This document shows positions 5,409 to 6,111 of a stretch of 6,111 nucleotides of DNA, piece by piece. Position numbers and translations under genes: made by a program. The first letter of the stretch is position 1. Every line of letters starts with the position of its first letter. This DNA is from Candidatus Latescibacterota bacterium (GTDB taxonomy: Bacteria; Latescibacterota; UBA2968; GCA-2709665), in the NCBI GenBank assembly GCA_030746455.1, contig JASLMQ010001020.1, forward strand, positions 1 to 6,111, given 5' to 3'. The notes under the pieces were generated by a model that was given only the letters and a program-made list of their open reading frames with translations, was not told the origin of the DNA and searched no databases.

Positions 5409-6111
5409 TCAATAGGCCTCGCGTGCCAGCGATCCCATATTCGTTTCATCCGCGTACGCCCCGTAGAGATGCGGCCGTCGCTGCATCCAGTTGACCCCTT
5501 GATAGGATCCCCCGCTTGCGGCCCGGTATCCGTCCCTGAGATTCACCTTCGCGTGGATGAAGTCCTCATCCCCTTCGTTCCACGCCAGAACGTCGCCCAC
5601 GTGGTCCACGATGCAGCTCCCGTTGGCGTTGTTCCGGGCCACAACCATGCAAAGCTGGTTGTCCATTGCCCGCGTCCGCATGATCACCCGGAACCGCTCG
5701 GGATCGTATCTCCCCTTGCCGGGATACCACGCCCGGTGGTCCCCCATGATCGGGAGCAGCAGGAAGTCGGCCCCGTTGAGTCCCACCATCCGGGAGGACT
5801 CCGACGCCGAGCTGTCCATACAGATGTTGCACCCGATTCGGCCGATGGCCGTCCGGAACACAGGAAAACCCTCACCGGGCAGAATCCCCGAATCCATCTC
5901 GCCGCCAACCGCAAGATGGACCTTCCGATACTTCCCGTCGACCCCGCCGTCCGGCCCGATCAGCACCGCGCTGTTGTGGACTGCGTCGCCGCTGCGCTCG
6001 AGCATGCCCAGCACGATGTGGGTCTTGTTGCGACGGGCCATCTGCGCGAACACCTCGGTCTCCTCCCCGGGCGCGGGCACAGCCCGGTCCAGCGCGCTTC
6101 CCTCGATCCCC
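5409..6111 (-). CDS. Carbon-nitrogen hydrolase (nitrilase superfamily amidase), 5' end beyond window
   Basis: The C-terminal 233 residues of a nitrilase-superfamily protein, which hydrolyses C-N bonds of amides, carbamoyl compounds or nitriles with a Glu-Lys-Cys triad. The catalytic Lys is in GKYRKVHL (codon 5922-5924) and the nucleophile Cys is in GCNICMDSS (codon 5820-5822). LNGADFLLLP and MRTRAMDNQLCMVVARNN are also typical of the family. The first catalytic Glu should lie in the missing N-terminal part. The frame stays open to the right edge (GIEGSALDRAVPAPGEETE), so the GTG at 6080 is not a convincing start; family lengths of about 260-300 residues suggest several dozen residues are absent. 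It converges on the URO-D-like gene across a hairpin and so is a separate transcription unit. Substrate cannot be assigned. Confidence 0.93.
   Translation of the reverse strand, partial: GIEGSALDRAVPAPGEETEVFAQMARRNKTHIVLGMLERSGDAVHNSAVLIGPDGGVDGKYRKVHLAVGGEMDSGILPGEGFPVFRTAIGRIGCNICMDSSASESSRMVGLNGADFLLLPIMGDHRAWYPGKGRYDPERFRVIMRTRAMDNQLCMVVARNNANGSCIVDHVGDVLAWNEGDEDFIHAKVNLRDGYRAASGGSYQGVNWMQRRPHLYGAYADETNMGSLAREAY

Overview
The window is GC-rich bacterial DNA with strong G/C preference at third codon positions. It carries five genes: four on the plus strand and one converging on the minus strand, cut off by the right edge. The gene mix (a deiodinase-like redoxin with EF-hands, an M19 dipeptidase, a DppA-type D-aminopeptidase, a URO-D-like protein and a nitrilase-superfamily amidase) and the repeat-laden spacers resemble uncultured Planctomycetota or neighbouring candidate phyla. 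That placement is inference; there is no rRNA or other marker here.

The main result is at the left (171-1739). An in-frame TGA at 423-425 splits what is really one gene. It sits exactly where iodothyronine-deiodinase-like and redoxin proteins carry their active-site Sec or Cys (GCLT-U-PPF), and the same reading frame continues for 438 codons beyond it. A stem-loop just downstream (439-462) has the position and loop features of a bacterial SECIS. I read the gene as an exported selenoprotein of 522 residues: signal peptide, deiodinase-like thioredoxin fold with a C-x-x-U centre, DsbD-alpha-like domain with a cysteine pair, and four EF-hands made by duplicating a pair. A standard gene caller would report a 95-residue fragment and a separate TTG-started protein.

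Next come two zinc peptidases in tandem: an M19 membrane-dipeptidase family enzyme (1870-2964) and an M55 D-aminopeptidase (3053-3889). Both families can act on peptides containing D-amino acids, so together they suggest recycling or scavenging of wall-type or other D-residue peptides. A 288-bp spacer follows (3890-4177) that holds short tandem repeats and palindromes rather than a gene. Then comes a uroporphyrinogen-decarboxylase-superfamily protein (4178-5317) with an altered metal-ligand motif; it is more likely a methyltransferase-like member than a haem enzyme. A strong hairpin (5350-5377) lies between it and the convergent nitrilase-superfamily gene (5409-6111, 5' end missing).

The selenoprotein probably works in redox chemistry of the cell envelope and is not obviously linked to the downstream peptidase genes. 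No mobile element, CRISPR array, tRNA or rRNA was seen.
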